Positions 46,714 through 58,554 are shown, numbered from the stretch's first letter. The stretch is DNA of 64,000 nucleotides from Gnetum montanum (GCA_015680685.1 MNCI01004250.1:64547-128546), one strand, 5' to 3'. Notes: a model not told the origin generated them from the sequence alone. Translations and numbers: made by a program.

Positions 46714-46860
46714 TAAATAGATGTTGATTCTTTCTGGAGTTTAATTCTGCGGATGCTGATTTTTTTTCTTTATTAATTGTTTGGTTTACGTAGATCTAAT
46801 GATTTATTTATTTTAACAGAAGTGTTTGGTTATCTGATTTCGTAGGGTGGTTATATTCAT
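46714..46860. other. Short unassigned flank of the copia element
   Basis: T-rich sequence with a good acceptor-like TTTATTTTAACAG at about 46808-46821. It continues the pre-insertion locus of 42310-42966. No coding exon recognised. Confidence 0.3.
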
Positions 46861-46935
46861 TCTTAAAAATTTCTCCAAGGGTAATGCATGTGCTTGAACA
46901 TAGTGCTTGTATTTCTCCAAGGAATATAGCACTAC

Positions 46936-47498
46936 CATTTGGTAACCAAGGTTGCATTGGTTCAGGTTGCATTTGGTAACACCTTGTATTCAAGAACATA
47001 GTGCTTGAATTTCTCCAAGGCATATAGCACTACCATCAACTATTTCTCTATTGTGGTGTAGTTGAGTTATGTACCCACAATACTTTTTCTTATGCAGTGG
47101 ATGTAATATGAAGGTTTTTAATCATCCAACTACATAAGCATAGCTTCTAAAGCATAATTCAATGCATCTATCATCATGTGAAATGGTTTTAACTAGTTAA
47201 GTACCCATAGAATTGGAGTTTCTGCAAGATTTTCTTTGAGTTACTAGAATGTCTTTTTGCATTCCGTAGTCCATATGAATAGAGCATCTTTCTTTGTAAA
47301 TTCTACCAATAGTTTAGTAATCTTAAAAAAATTCTCTATGAATCATTGGTAGTAGCCCATGTGGCCAAGGAATGACTAGACATATTTAACAATTTTCAAT
47401 TCATGATAAATTCCTTGGATGATCCTAATCTTTTTAGGGTCCACTCAATCCCTTCTTGTGAGATTTTATGCCCAAAAAAATACCCTCATGGACCATTA
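46936..47498 (-). repeat. Inverted repeat, left arm (gypsy RT/RNase H plus LTR piece)
   Basis: Reverse complement of 49767-50337, by eye about 97% identical over ~565 bp, with most differences transitions. It carries the same unusual junction as the right arm, where RNase H sequence (YVLEYKV) runs straight into LTR sequence. A partial 40-bp extra copy of part of the arm (46897-46936 versus 46996-47035) lies at its outer edge. Confidence 0.93.
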
Positions 47499-49766
47499 TG
47501 GGTGTGACATTTTCCAATATGAACATCCTAAGAGATGTTATTCCATTGTGTCAGACTTATAGGAATTTGGGGTGTATACTGTAGATCCTGGATTAGCGAG
47601 AAGCTAAGAACTTAGAAGATTTTCTTATCCTCAAGGAAATCCAAGGAAATTCCACCAACAATAAGCCTATTATCCAAGTGGAGCTCCACCATAATTTTTT
47701 AAGTAGTATCATCAATGGTAGTAACCATAGTTGTGGGAGATGTCACTACCAAGGCAGTAGTACCCTTATAGATAACCTAATCCATATGGGTACTATGTGT
47801 AGCAACCCATGTCTCTACATGACTCTTTCAGTCATGCTTCATTCCAGCATCACTACTACCCTCCTGAGTACTATAGAGCTCATTCTCTATCTCGAATAAT
47901 CCTCCTCATTATTTTGTCCATGCCCCTCCACCTTCAACCTAATTACCACCTACTCCATCAATGCAGGATGAGATTCCAACCTAGCTACAACAACCTAATG
48001 CTACCAAGGCTATTAACTTACAAAAGTTAACTGGTTTGAGAACTAGATAACAAAATCATTTTTCTAAATCACTAGTCTTACAAAGCCCTCATAGACTCAT
48101 GCAGTTGATAACCCTGCTTCTCCCTCATCCTCTACATCTAATCCACTCAAGTTCCCTTTGAACCAAACACCTCCCAAAGTGCATATCATCATCCTAACCC
48201 ATGCAATAACTGATTGGATAACGGTTGGCCACCTTCCTAGGAAAAGATCCAATTTTGGGAGTCCCTTAAGCTATTTTCAAATCACTAAAAATGAGCCTTA
48301 CAAAGATCTTCTTAATTCAAGTTCTATTATTAATCTAATTTCTCATGAAATGTACAAAGGTTCGAACTTGTCTCCACTCAAGAAGAGTAACATCCATCTT
48401 GAGTTGGCAGGCTAGTCCATCACTGTTTCCTTGGGACTAGTGAAGGACATTGTGACTACTATCTATGGGTCATCCTAGCCTGCTGACTTCCTAGTGATCT
48501 ATGTTGAAAATTACAAGAGGAACTTCCTAATCATCATGGGAAGGGCTTGGCTAAGTACCATTAATGCATGGATGGACATCAAAGTCCTTTTCTTGGATAT
48601 TTCTAAGGAAAATGCAATTGGAAAGATTGAGAAGAAGAGAGTTTCATGCATCATGTATAGCGATACAGGGTGCAACTATGTGTAGAAAATATGGATCACA
48701 AAAGTACATCAATCATAACATGTAGATAATGTGTAGTTGAGACAAAGATTTAAAGGTTCTTGTATGTGGTAGCCACAAAATAGGAGGGAACCCAGTGACT
48801 GACAGCTAATCCTAAAAGTAGTACAATTTGCATAGAATCAACTAAGAACTTAACATGTGCCTATGTTGAGGACATAGATGAGTTGGAGTGAGTTCATCTC
48901 CAACTCTCCAATGATGAACCTGATGAAACCAATTAGGAAGAGTTAGAAACCCCTAAAAATTTTAAATAGGTTTCATTAGAGTTAAAAAATCTACCTACTA
49001 ACATGAAATAAGCATTTCTAAAAAATGGTAACTCAGTAATAATTAATGCCAACATTGCTCCTAAGTAGGAAGAGATGTTATTGAATGTGGTTAATAAATG
49101 ACCAACAACCTTTGCTTGGTCATATCTTGAATTCACTGGATTAATCCTAGGATATGCCATCATCACATCTATAGTAATCCTTCCATAAAGTCAAAGAGGT
49201 AATCATAGTGGTTGTTGAATTCCAAATTAAAGTAGATCATCAAGAAGGATATTGAACAACTCTTCAACATGGGGTTTATCGATTCCATTGTAGATAGTGA
49301 GTGGGTTAGTCCACTTGTGATCATGCCAAAGAAAGGTGGCAAGTGGAGGGTCTATATTAACTTCAAGCTATTGAACATAGTGACAAAGAAAGATCATTTT
49401 CCATTGCCATTTGTGAACCAGGTGTTGGACACCATCTCTGGAAATTTCTTTTATGCCTTTAAGGATGGTTATAGTGGCTATAACTAGATTTAGATTGCAC
49501 TGGAGGATTAAGCCAAAAATATGTTAAGAAGTCCCTAGGGGACTTTTGCACATAAAATGATGCCTTTTGGTCTATACAATGCTCCTACAACCTTCCAACA
49601 CCTTGTATTTAGCATTTTTCAATAGTAGATTGGTAGCGGGATGAAAGTATTTATAGATGACTTCTTTACCTATGGTGCTATGTTTGAGCAATCCTTGGAC
49701 CACCTTGAATAAGTGCTGAAAAGTATGTGGAGACTAACATTTAACTCAATTGGCAAAAGGGCCATC
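47499..49766 (+). pseudogene. Athila-like gypsy fragment: gag knuckle, protease, RT
   Basis: Between the arms, the plus strand carries GCDIFQYEHPKRCY (zinc knuckle, one Cys changed to Phe, about 47510-47552). A Pro/Tyr/His-rich gag tail and protease DLLNSSSIINLISHEMY (catalytic Asp changed to Asn) follow. The open frame 48494-48685 contains NFLIIMGRAWLSTINAW. RT includes SEWVSPLVIMPKKGGKWRV (49269-49487) and an intact FIDDFFTYG (Asp-Asp at 49656-49661). There is no 5' LTR or gag N-terminus. The frame continues into the right arm. Confidence 0.85.
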
Positions 49767-50337
49767 TAATGGTCCATGAGGGTATTGTTTTGGGCGTAAA
49801 ATCTCACAAGCAGGGATTGAGTGGACCCTAAAAAGATTAGGATCATCCAAGGAATTTCTCATTAATTGAAAATTGTTAAAGATGTCTAGTCATTCCTTGG
49901 CCACATGGGCTACTACCAATGATTCATAGAGAATTTTTTTAAGATTACTAAACTATTGGTAGAATTTACAAAGAAAGATGCTCCATTCATATGGACTACG
50001 GAATGCGAAAAGACATTCTAGTAACTCAAAGAAAATCTTGCAGAAACTCCAATTCTATGAGTACTTAACTAGTTCAAACCATTTCACATGATGGTAGATG
50101 CATTGAATTATGCCTTAGAAGCTATGCTCATGTAGTTGGATGATTAAAAACATCCATATTACATCCACTGCATAAGAAAAAGTATTGTGGGTACATAACT
50201 CAACTACACCACACCACAATAGAGAAATAGTTGATGGTAGTGCTATATGCCTTGGAGAAATTCAAGCACTATGTTCTTGAATACAAGGTGTTACCAAATG
50301 CTACACCCTGAACCAATGCAACCTTGGTTACCAAATG
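49767..50337 (+). repeat. Inverted repeat, right arm
   Basis: Continues the RT-RNase H reading of 47499-49766 (about 49767-50290: ...FKHYVLEYKV) and then switches to minus-strand LTR sequence. At the junction TTACCAAATGCT (50291-50302) is repeated at 50328-50339. Confidence 0.93.
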
Positions 50338-50835
50338 CTATTCGTTACTGGGATCACTAAGGGTAACGCATGTGCTTGAAGCGATCATACTGAATGCACT
50401 TAACTATGGGAGAAGCGGTTGAGAGAGATTAATTAACTAATAAAGAAATTAAATGATAAATAATAAATAACAGTAAATAAAGTCCTAATTAGCCTATTAG
50501 CTTAGTCCATGCACTCCAAGGTTTATCCAACAGTTTGTCTTTATTGTCGTACACAAATTGTATTTAGGTACAATATTTGCTCGAATAAAGATCCATTCAC
50601 TTTGGAGTTCCTACTGCAGGCACATGGAAATTATTCTATCTCTAGAGAGGTAAAATTGCCAGAGTTTCACTACATTCTAGGCCTAAATTGAGAAACAAGG
50701 GAGACCCACCTCTTATTTATAGACTTTGCAGCACACTGCGATATCGTGTACGCGATATTGTGAGGGATGTAATATTGCGGCGGACATGATATCGCGTATG
50801 TGATATCATGGCCCATGCGATATCACGTCCCATCA
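50303..50835 (-). repeat. 3' LTR (truncated) of minus-strand non-autonomous element
   Basis: 533 bp, ending GTCCCATCA at 50835, next to a PPT (AGTCATGGGGGTA on the minus strand, 50836-50848). By eye it is about 92% identical to the 5' LTR but has one fewer pair of palindrome units in U3. Confidence 0.88.
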
Positions 50836-50849
50836 TACCCCCATGACTA

Positions 50850-52785
50850 AATAAAAACTCATCCTTGAGTTCCTTACAATAATATTGGGAAGGTATGAGA
50901 TTATTGATTGAAATGGAACTAATGGGAAATGGGATGACATGTGAATAGGTCATCATTACAAGACATGACAAAATTGGTGTTCACGACAACAAGAGTGAAC
51001 ACTTTATACATTTGACATCAGGCCTCATTTGGCAGCTGAGAGAGAAGAGAGAAGAGAAAAGATGTCTGCTACTACCAATGCCAAGATTGCACCTTTTGTT
51101 GTCCATTTGTAAGCACGCCATCAATCTTGCTCCTTGCATAGCTACTTCAGCACCGATCCATTCCAAGTGTTTCCTCTAGATCCAATCCATTGTTGTATGA
51201 TTGTCATCTGCACATACAACACAATCTTATATTAGCAAGGGTAAATGAATTATAATGTAGTTGATACCTTGCTTCGGTGAAAGGTCCATTGGCTGGGTTG
51301 TCGTATGGCTGATATGGATTTGGAGATATAAGATTTGGTGACTACCAAAGATGTAGGGGCTAGGAGAAAATCGAAAAAATTGGACAAGGACCCCCATGAA
51401 TAAGAGTGAACATCTGGTAGCGATAGAATGGAGGAAGAAAAGGAATAAGAAAGATGGAGAAAAAGAGACAACTATAACATCAATGAAGTGGATGTCAAGA
51501 TGGAAATGAACAAAGTAGACTGGATTGCAAAAATGTTAAGGGAAAGAATTTAAGTCGTGCACCAAATAAGAATGCCAGTGGGTCCTCCCCAAAGTAGGCT
51601 CATGCCCTTAATTCCCTTACAAACCCACATTCAAAGAGTCTGTAGGCTCTAGGAATGTCATTTGGAATAAGAGTTAAAGTCTTAACCACAAGAACTTACC
51701 AAAAAGAAAACGATGCATCCACCAAGATATACACTAATGATACAACTGGCAATGAGGTGAATAATGGAGGAAGAATGATGGAAAAGAGAGAATGGAATGG
51801 AGTCTCAAGAACAAGGTGATGTACAGCCCCTTGTGTGTTTCATGATTAATGTGACTTAGTAGATCCCATTCCGATTCTGGCCTCAAACAAACCACATCTG
51901 GCGACTTCGCATCAATGCATTTGGCTAATCCATCCATATGAATAATAAGAATGCCTTTACCCAAGAGCCACTGCCGTTCCAACGAAATGAATGAGGAGAG
52001 AATAGGAAGTGAGGAGGGCCTTAGTTTGAGGGAGCATTTTTATTTTAGTTCCATAACTAGTGCTTGTAGCCCAAGGGGTTCTTTTATCTAAGGGGTATGC
52101 TTTGAATTCTCACTATTTTTTTTTAATTTTTTATTTTTTTATTTTTATTTTTATGTGTGAGAACAACACCATGCAAATACTTTGTTATTTTTATTAGCTC
52201 AACTTCCCGATAATTGGGTAATGTCAAAATAGTAAGAAAACTCAAGAAGAAAACGTCCAAGCACCCAAGAGAATGGCCAACACAAATGCATCAAGTTCCC
52301 TTGAAATCACACCATTTTCAATCCTTGAGTCCTTCCTTAGTTTGAGGGATTCCCAATCACCGATTCATTATAGTTCTTATTGTTGAAAAAGGGACTATAC
52401 AGTTTCAAGCCAAGAGAGACCATAGAAATTTATGGATGAATGGATGAAGTGGACACATTGCCTATCATATTAAAAGAAACATACCTTAGTATCAACATCA
52501 TAACTTAAAGGTAAAAACCAAAGATTAGCAATCAATAGAAAAATAGGTCATACCATCATGAAGAATACTTATTGGATGACAAACTTACAAGATGGATAAC
52601 ACACACACAAACACACAAAAATTGAAAAAGTATAACGATGTTGTAAAACAAAAATAAGAAAATTTAAAGGAATTTGTAAAACAAAAATGTGTAAAACAAA
52701 AACATGTAATAAAAATGTGAAAAAAAATGTGTAAAACAAAAAGTAAAAAGAACTGAGGGCCCCTAATGATCAGCATAGGTGGCCA
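50850..52785 (-). other. 3' non-coding tract of minus-strand non-autonomous element
   Basis: Homologous to 61880-63985. A minus-strand frame at 51982-51734 gives HMDGLAKCIDAKSPDVVCL and EWDLLSHINHETHKGLY. The plus-strand sister has VDGLAKFINVKSLDVVGL and EWDLLSNINHATHEGLY in the same register. Another short frame at 51166-50981 has a sister at 63630-63836. Internal T-rich TTTTACA repeats lie near 52600-52750. Confidence 0.6.
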
Positions 52786-52788
52786 TCT

Positions 52789-52799
52789 CCCCCATGACT
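52789..52799 (-). promoter_or_regulatory. Internal PPT-like site
   Basis: AGTCATGGGGG on the minus strand, identical to the terminal PPT of this family, 34 nt beyond the deletion junction. Confidence 0.6.
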
Positions 52800-52833
52800 G
52801 AATGGAAAGGGAGAGATCCAAAATAATGAGCAC

Positions 52834-53180
52834 CGATTTGAATTTTTCAAAAGTGTCCAACTTCTCCTGATTGAGGTTCTTAGATTATGGGGTGAAACTC
52901 GATGACGCTCATACTCCAATGTATCTATGCCTTCATGGTTAGCGTGGGTTGTTCCCTGAGTTTGTTCCATGCATGTTGGTGGGTTGCTCTTCCGATTAGC
53001 TGTCAACCACGGGGTGTCTACTTGTTATGTGGTTGCTACATACAGGCACCTTTGTATCATAGTTTCTAGGGCACACCAGTTACATGCAGGAGATGCTGAG
53101 CATTCCTCCATGTCATCACCCTTTGAGTCACTGTATGTGATGCATGGAACTTTCTTCTTCTAGATCTTTCCATAAATATG
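52834..53180 (-). pseudogene. Protease C-terminal tail and RT leader of minus-strand element
   Basis: From about 53165 the minus strand reads KKVPCITYSDS, as after the protease in the plus copy. Then follow HANHEGIDTLEYERHR and, in the leader frame, EKLDTFEKFKS. At 52833 it joins the 3' tract. The active-site half of the protease is missing. Confidence 0.7.
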
Positions 53181-53691
53181 TGATGCGAATAGTTAGCATT
53201 CCTAGCTGACATCCCATTCTATCCCCCTTTCTACCACCTTGGTAGAATCCACGCATTGTCAGCATTAAAGTTCATGCTCAAGTGCACAACCTACTTTGCT
53301 CTACACGTCCTAGTTACTCTCGGGATCTCTGCACTCTGTCATGCTATGCAATAGACTATATCCATCTTGACAGAGCAAATTTGTGGCTTTCAAGTGATGC
53401 ATTTTTCTAACTGTATTTTATTTTATTTTCTTGTTTACTATCGCATGTTGCATTTTTTCCTGTCTTATTTACTTTAAAGCATCATTTCGCATTTCCATTC
53501 CTAGTTTTGAATTATATGTTGCAAAAGGCTATATAGATACCGAATAAGTTCCTATTTGATCGACAAGACTGTTTAGGGTGCCCCATATCTACACAAACTC
53601 CCAACATCGCCCTCCTATAGATACGGGGTCAAGACTATCACACTAGCTGACCCCTCGGTGTTTTTCAGCCGCCAACATTTTCGGTCGCAAC
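53181..53691. other. Foreign ~510-bp segment replacing gag knuckle and protease N-terminus
   Basis: Gag homology stops at 53692 (NDGG codons, just before the expected CEIC knuckle) and protease-tail homology starts at about 53180. The segment is richer in G+C than its neighbours and matches nothing else in the window. Its ends read TGATGCGA and TCGCAACA, but no TSD is visible (ATATG versus CCACC). It could be a capture by template switching. Confidence 0.5.
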
Positions 53692-55518
53692 ACCACCATC
53701 ATTGTCTATATCAGAATTCATACCTCATAGGAGATAGTCATTTTTTCCTTATCCTTGTTACATGCATAGCCTGAATCTCTCCTCTTTTTCTTATCAGAGT
53801 CACTACCTCCTTCCTCCTTAGACTCCTCTACGATTTTCAAGGCAGTTTCAAGTCTAGAGTCTAAGGAATCCCACAATTGATCCACCTTAGCCAACACTTC
53901 GGTTGTTAGCTTTTGAAGTGGTAAGTTTTTTTTATTTACCATCTCTTCAAGTGGTGACTCATCCTCTTCATCGCAAAATCTTACTCCCTTCTTCCAAAGG
54001 GAAGGATCGTGGTTATATTCTTCCGCACTTTCTCTTTTCCATAACTCCCCTTCTTCTTTGGCTACTTGCTCCAAAAATTGATGAATTTCATGGGATCTAA
54101 TCTCAGATAATCTCCCTTGGGCATAAGTCCCAAGGGTTCTCCTATTCTCATGTCTTAACCCATCTACAAGGTGGCGGAGTTGATCTTGTTGTGCATAACC
54201 ATGGCCCAGGCAATGATGTAGCAATGCGTAATATTGACCCATGGCAGCATCCAAGGGTTCATGGTTGCCTTGCTTCCATCTTTGGATTTGCTTATGCAAG
54301 TTAGACACTCTGGATTACATTTGATATTTATCTTTGAACAATTCTAACATCGTACTCCACCTGGTAATGGTTTTTGGCTCTAAGGACCAGTACCAACTCT
54401 CTGCTTTCTTTATGAGTGTCCTAGGAAGCAACTTAAATTTCTGCCACTTGTTCTCAATATTTTTCAAGGCACAGGCATCGTGGAATGCCTATAAATGATT
54501 TTTTGGATCAGCGTTATGTCCCCCTTCGAAGCGTGGGATATTATTGATATCTAATCTTTTGATTCGATTATCTATTTGATGCCTTGTTGGTATTCTAACT
54601 ACCTCCATTATATCTAGCATACTCCGGGTTGCAAGTAGGAACTCATCATGATCATCTCTTTCATGACATCTATGATTTCTATGTTGTTCCCTACTTTTCC
54701 TTCATTCATGCCTTGATTCTCTTGACTACCCTCATCCTCTCTCTCAACTCTCTCATTGAGGTCTCTCATCTCACTTACCCTTATCCTCACTGTTATGCTC
54801 TTGGTGGCTGCGCCCTGATGTGGAAGGAGAGGGTGAATGACATGGTGAAGAAGAAGAAGAAGGGGAACCATCACCATGATGATGTCTCCTACCTTCTCTT
54901 CGGTTGCTATGGCCCCGATTGTGATGACGATCTGAATGCCCGTCCTTCTCATGTGTTTTTGTTCCCTCGGTGAACAGTTGGCATTCACAGGAATCAGAAC
55001 CAAGGTTGTGTATCATGAAGCATAGGTTCTGATACCCCACCTCCTCACCATCGTTATGAGGGGAAACATCAATTGATGGAGAACCCGTTATAAGTGGTTC
55101 ACCATCTCCAATTTCACTTAGGACGTGCGGGACCCCTTTACCCTTCAACAATGTATGGTGGCTCTCCTGCCTTGAGTCCCTTAAACGTTTTGCTTCTATG
55201 GGATGATAATTCCTTATGTTAAAATCACCTACAACATATTCAACATATAGCTATGTCAAGCCAATCAATACAAGAGCACGGAGGAGCATGTTTGGGACTG
55301 ACCGATCTGGAGGTAACACTATGTTACCTTGCAAGTCTCTCCATCACAGTTGTTCATCCTGATAGGATAAAGGTAAAATCAGGTATATACTCATCATGAT
55401 GAGTATATACTTCCTGATGCTGTTGAGGAACTGGCAGATTTTGGTTATGTGTTTGATGCTACTGACTATTTCTTGTATGATCCCTAGGTGGTGAATTACT
55501 CTTATGAGAAGAAGACAT
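53692..55518 (-). pseudogene. gag: gag of minus-strand non-autonomous element
   Basis: ATG at 55518-55516 opens MSSSHKSNSPPRDHTRNS. The His/Arg/Ser-rich region spans 55151-54771. The best open part, 54308-53718 (196 codons), reads HKQIQRWKQGNHEPLDAAM, HCLGHGYAQQDQLRHLVDGL, KEEGELWKRESAEEYNHD and EEESKEEGG-type acidic/basic runs. That part is unbroken and the best kept gag in the window. It ends just before the missing knuckle. Confidence 0.87.
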
Positions 55519-55643
55519 CTTGATTTAATTTGGTGTGCTATTAACTGTTATATAATTTTTTGTTTAATTAACCCTAAGGGTTCATTTATGCTCTCAACGA
55601 TGTGCATAATTTCCTATGTTCTACTTAGCGCACAAACACTTAG

Positions 55644-55661
55644 TCCCTGGCAACGGTTCCA
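55644..55661 (-). promoter_or_regulatory. Primer-binding site, tRNA-Asp type
   Basis: Minus strand TGGAACCGTTGCCAGGGA, 1 nt from the 5' LTR. It differs from TGGCGCCGTTGCCGGGGA at three positions, the best preserved PBS of the family here. Confidence 0.9.
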
Positions 55662-55662
55662 A

Positions 55663-56545
55663 TGATGAGTGGCGAGGTGCCCATACACTCAACCATATGA
55701 ATACGAGCGTTACACGTGCGATCCGATCGAACTCTGAAGAATAACAGCCTACACGCCTCATGGAACACTTAAGGTTAATCATTCGTTGTCTTCCCAAACA
55801 TTCTTTTATTTTTCATGTTTGTATTGTTAATTAAGCCTGAGGTATGTGATTTTTATAGTTTTTATGTTTTATCTCCTATGCTAATGAGGTGAAGGGTGAA
55901 GAGACCAATTGACTAACTTTAACTAACTAACTAAGCCTTAATTAACCTAGCATCAACATCTGTTCCCACTTACCATTCACACCCTAAACCAATCCAACCT
56001 GGGTTACTATACGCTATTCATTACTAGGATCACCAAATGTAATGCACGTGCTCAAAGCGGTCGTATTGAATGCACTTAACTATGGGAGAAGGGTTGAGAG
56101 AAATTAATTAACTAATAAAGTAATTAAATGGTAAACAATAAATAACAGTAAATAAAGTCTTATTAGCCTATTTAGCTTAGTCTGTGCACTAGATGGTTTA
56201 TCCAGTAGTTCATATTTATTACCGTACACAAACTTGTGTTCAGGTACAATATTTGCTTGAGTAAAGATCCATTCACTTTGGAGTTCCTACTGCAGGCACA
56301 TGGAAATTATTCTATCTCTAGAGAGGTAAAACTGCCAGAGTTTCAAGGTGCTCTAGGCCTAAACTAAGAAACAAGGGAGAGCCCCTTCTTATTTATAGAC
56401 TTTATGGTGCACCGCGATATCGCATACATGATATCGCGAGGGACGACGCGATATTGCATACACAATTTCACGAGGGATGTGATATTGCGGCGGATGCGAT
56501 ATCGCATACGCGATATTGCGGCCCATGCGATATCATTTCCCATCA
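55663..56545 (-). repeat. 5' LTR of minus-strand non-autonomous element
   Basis: 883 bp from TGATGAGTGGCGAGGTGCC to TTTCCCATCA (plus orientation). U3 (56410-56540) holds at least six GATAT(C/T) palindrome units with GCATAC/GCGAGGGA spacers. The outer flank at 56546 reads ATAAT; the matching TSD is lost with the other end. Confidence 0.92.
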
Positions 56546-56814
56546 ATAATTATAGTCATAAATTTTTGTTTTCCGAGGCTGAATTTAGTGATCAATGTTT
56601 TAGAATTACTTAATGAAAAAGCTATGTTAAAGGATGTATTATTTTTCAAATAAAATATCTTCTAAAATAGTAACTAGAAAAGCTTTATTTGATAACTTAC
56701 ACAACAAAACTAAAAGAAATAATTAGAAAATGTTGGCTAAAACAAAAACAATTCAAATTCAAAAGAAAGGACAACATTTTCCTATTAAAATAGCAGCTTA
56801 CTTACATGCAAAAT
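56546..56814. other. Short unassigned spacer between two LTRs
   Basis: AT- and Lys-codon-rich; perhaps LINE-derived (KCWLKQKQFKFKRKDN on the plus strand) but no motif confirms it. Confidence 0.3.
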
Positions 56815-57456
56815 TGATGGGACGCGATATCGCATGGGCCGCGATATCATGTACGCGATATCGCATCAACCGCGATATCGTGATCTGCCGCTAGTTCTAT
56901 AAATAAGAGGTGGCTCTCCCTTGTTTTTCATCCTAGGCTTAGAGCATAGCAAAATTATGGTAGTTTTACCTCTCCAGAGATAGAATAATTTCCATGTGTC
57001 TGCAGTAGGAGCTCCAAAGTGAATGGATCTTTATTCAAGCAAATATTGTACCTGAACACAAGTTTGTGTACGAAAATAAAGATGAACTATTGGATAAACC
57101 TTGCAGTGTATGGACTAAGCTAATTAGAATTTTAATTACTATCATTTATTGTTTATCATTTAAATACTTTATTAGTTAATTAAATCTCTCTCAACCCTTA
57201 CCTCATAGTTAAGTGCATTCAGTACGACCACTTCAAGCACATGCATTACACTTGGTGATCCAACTAATGAATAGTGTTTGGTAATCAAGGTTGCATTGAT
57301 TCAAGGTGTGAATGGTAAGTGGGAATAGATGCTAATGCTAGGTTAATTAAGGCTTAGTTAGTTAGTTAAAGTTAGTCAATTAGTCTCTTCACCCTTTACC
57401 TCATTAGCATAGGTGATAAAAAAGAAAAGATATAAAAATAACATACCTTAGAATTA
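56815..57456 (+). repeat. Athila-like LTR (A), interrupted by the insertion of the next element
   Basis: Starts TGATGGGACGCGATATCGC, with four GATATC palindromes in the first 70 bp, the freshest array in the window. TATA box TATAAATA is at 56898-56905. It follows the LTR consensus until ACATACCTTAGAATTAC at 57456, where the next LTR starts. The missing last ~180 bp (TTAACCATAC... to CATCA) should lie after the 3' LTR of the plus-strand element, beyond the window. No PPT precedes it, so it is a 5' or solo LTR. Confidence 0.88.
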
Positions 57457-58414
57457 CTGATAAGACGCGATATTGCGTATGTGATATCGCGACCGCGATA
57501 TTGCGTACGTGATATCGCAACCGTGATATCGTGACCATCGCTATATTACATCGTCCCCTGCAATATCGCGTACACAATATCGCGGTCCGTCACCAAATCT
57601 ATAAATAAGAGGGAGCACTCCCCTTATTTCCTATCCTAGGCTTAAAGTACGGAAACTCTGGTAGTTTGATCACTCTAGAGATAGAATATTTTCCATGTGC
57701 CCATAGTAGGAGTCCTCAAGTGAACGGATCTTTATTCGAGCAGCTTTGTACCTGAACGCAATTTGTGTATGATAATAAAGATGAGCTTTGTGGATAAACC
57801 TTGCAGTGCATGGAATAGGATTTTATTACATGTTATTTCCTACCTGTTATTTATTACCTACATTAGCGTAGCATGAGTATGACTTGATTATGAGCATTGA
57901 CAAATATGTACGGCTAATCAAGGAATCGGTTGCTCATTGCAATTAGTCTCTTTCACCCTAAACTCCTAGAATGCAGAATGAGTACAACTTGATTATGAGC
58001 ATCTACGGATGTGTATGGCTAGTTAGGGAATCAGTTGCTCATTACGTTTAGGCTAGTTAAGTGCCTCATTACGTTTAGGCTAGTTTAGGCATAGTTCAGG
58101 GTGTGTACGGTAAGTGGGAACGGATGCTAATGCTAGTTAATTTAGACGTAGGACATTAGTTAGAGTTAGTTAGTTTTCTCAACCCTTCACCTCATAGCAT
58201 AGGAGAAAAACACATAAAAGATATAAAAATCATATACCTCGGACTTACTTAACCATACACTGTGACAACAACAAGTAAGTCTGGGAAGACAATGAATGAT
58301 TAACCCCAAGTGTTTCATTGGACATGTAGGCATTTGGTCTACGGAGTTTGACCGGATCGCGCATGCTACGCTTGTTTTGTATGGTTGAGTGTAGGGGTAC
58401 CTCGCCACTCATCA
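57457..58414 (+). repeat. 5' LTR (B) of plus-strand non-autonomous element
   Basis: 958 bp, TGATAAGACGCGATATTGC to CGCCACTCATCA. TATA box TATAAATA at 57600-57607. It is about 150 bp longer than its relatives because of a duplication at 57874-58085. U3 (57460-57585) has seven GATAT- or ATATC-type units. Confidence 0.92.
57874..58085 (+). repeat. Tandem duplication inside LTR B
   Basis: TGAGTATGACTTGATTATGAGCAT...GGTTGCTCAT at 57874 recurs in diverged form at 57979. A shorter TCATTACGTTTAGGCTAGTT unit then occurs twice (58039 and 58066). Other LTRs of the family lack this. Confidence 0.8.
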
Positions 58415-58415
58415 T

Positions 58416-58433
58416 TGGCATTGTTGCTGGGGA
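58416..58433 (+). promoter_or_regulatory. Primer-binding site, tRNA-Asp type
   Basis: TGGCATTGTTGCTGGGGA, 1 nt after the LTR. It differs from the tRNA-Asp complement only by transitions. Confidence 0.9.
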
Positions 58434-58554
58434 CTAAGTGTTTGTGCACTGAATAGAACATAAGGGATATCACTCACATCATTTTGAGCCTTAACAAACC
58501 TTCAGGTTAATCAAGATAAAAATTTATATACAGTAATTTAGCACATCGATAAAA

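Larger units (their letters stand above)
50303..56545 (-). mobile_element. Non-autonomous Athila-like element (gag-protease only), 3' LTR truncated
   Basis: Minus strand: 5' LTR (56545-55663), tRNA-Asp PBS, gag, a foreign ~510-bp replacement, the end of the protease region, then directly the internal PPT-like site, a 1.9-kb 3' tract, PPT, and a 3' LTR lacking its outer ~300 bp. RT, RNase H and integrase are absent. The point where coding sequence jumps to the 3' tract (52833/52834) is the same as in the plus-strand copy at 57457-64000. Confidence 0.85.

Noticed and set aside
50303-50835. Independent solo LTR
   Set aside because: A PPT and the 3' tract follow directly on its internal side, so it is the 3' LTR of the minus-strand element.
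53181-53692. Solo LTR insertion
   Set aside because: The ends read TG...CA, but there is no TSD and host element sequence is missing at the site, so it is a replacement and not a clean insertion.
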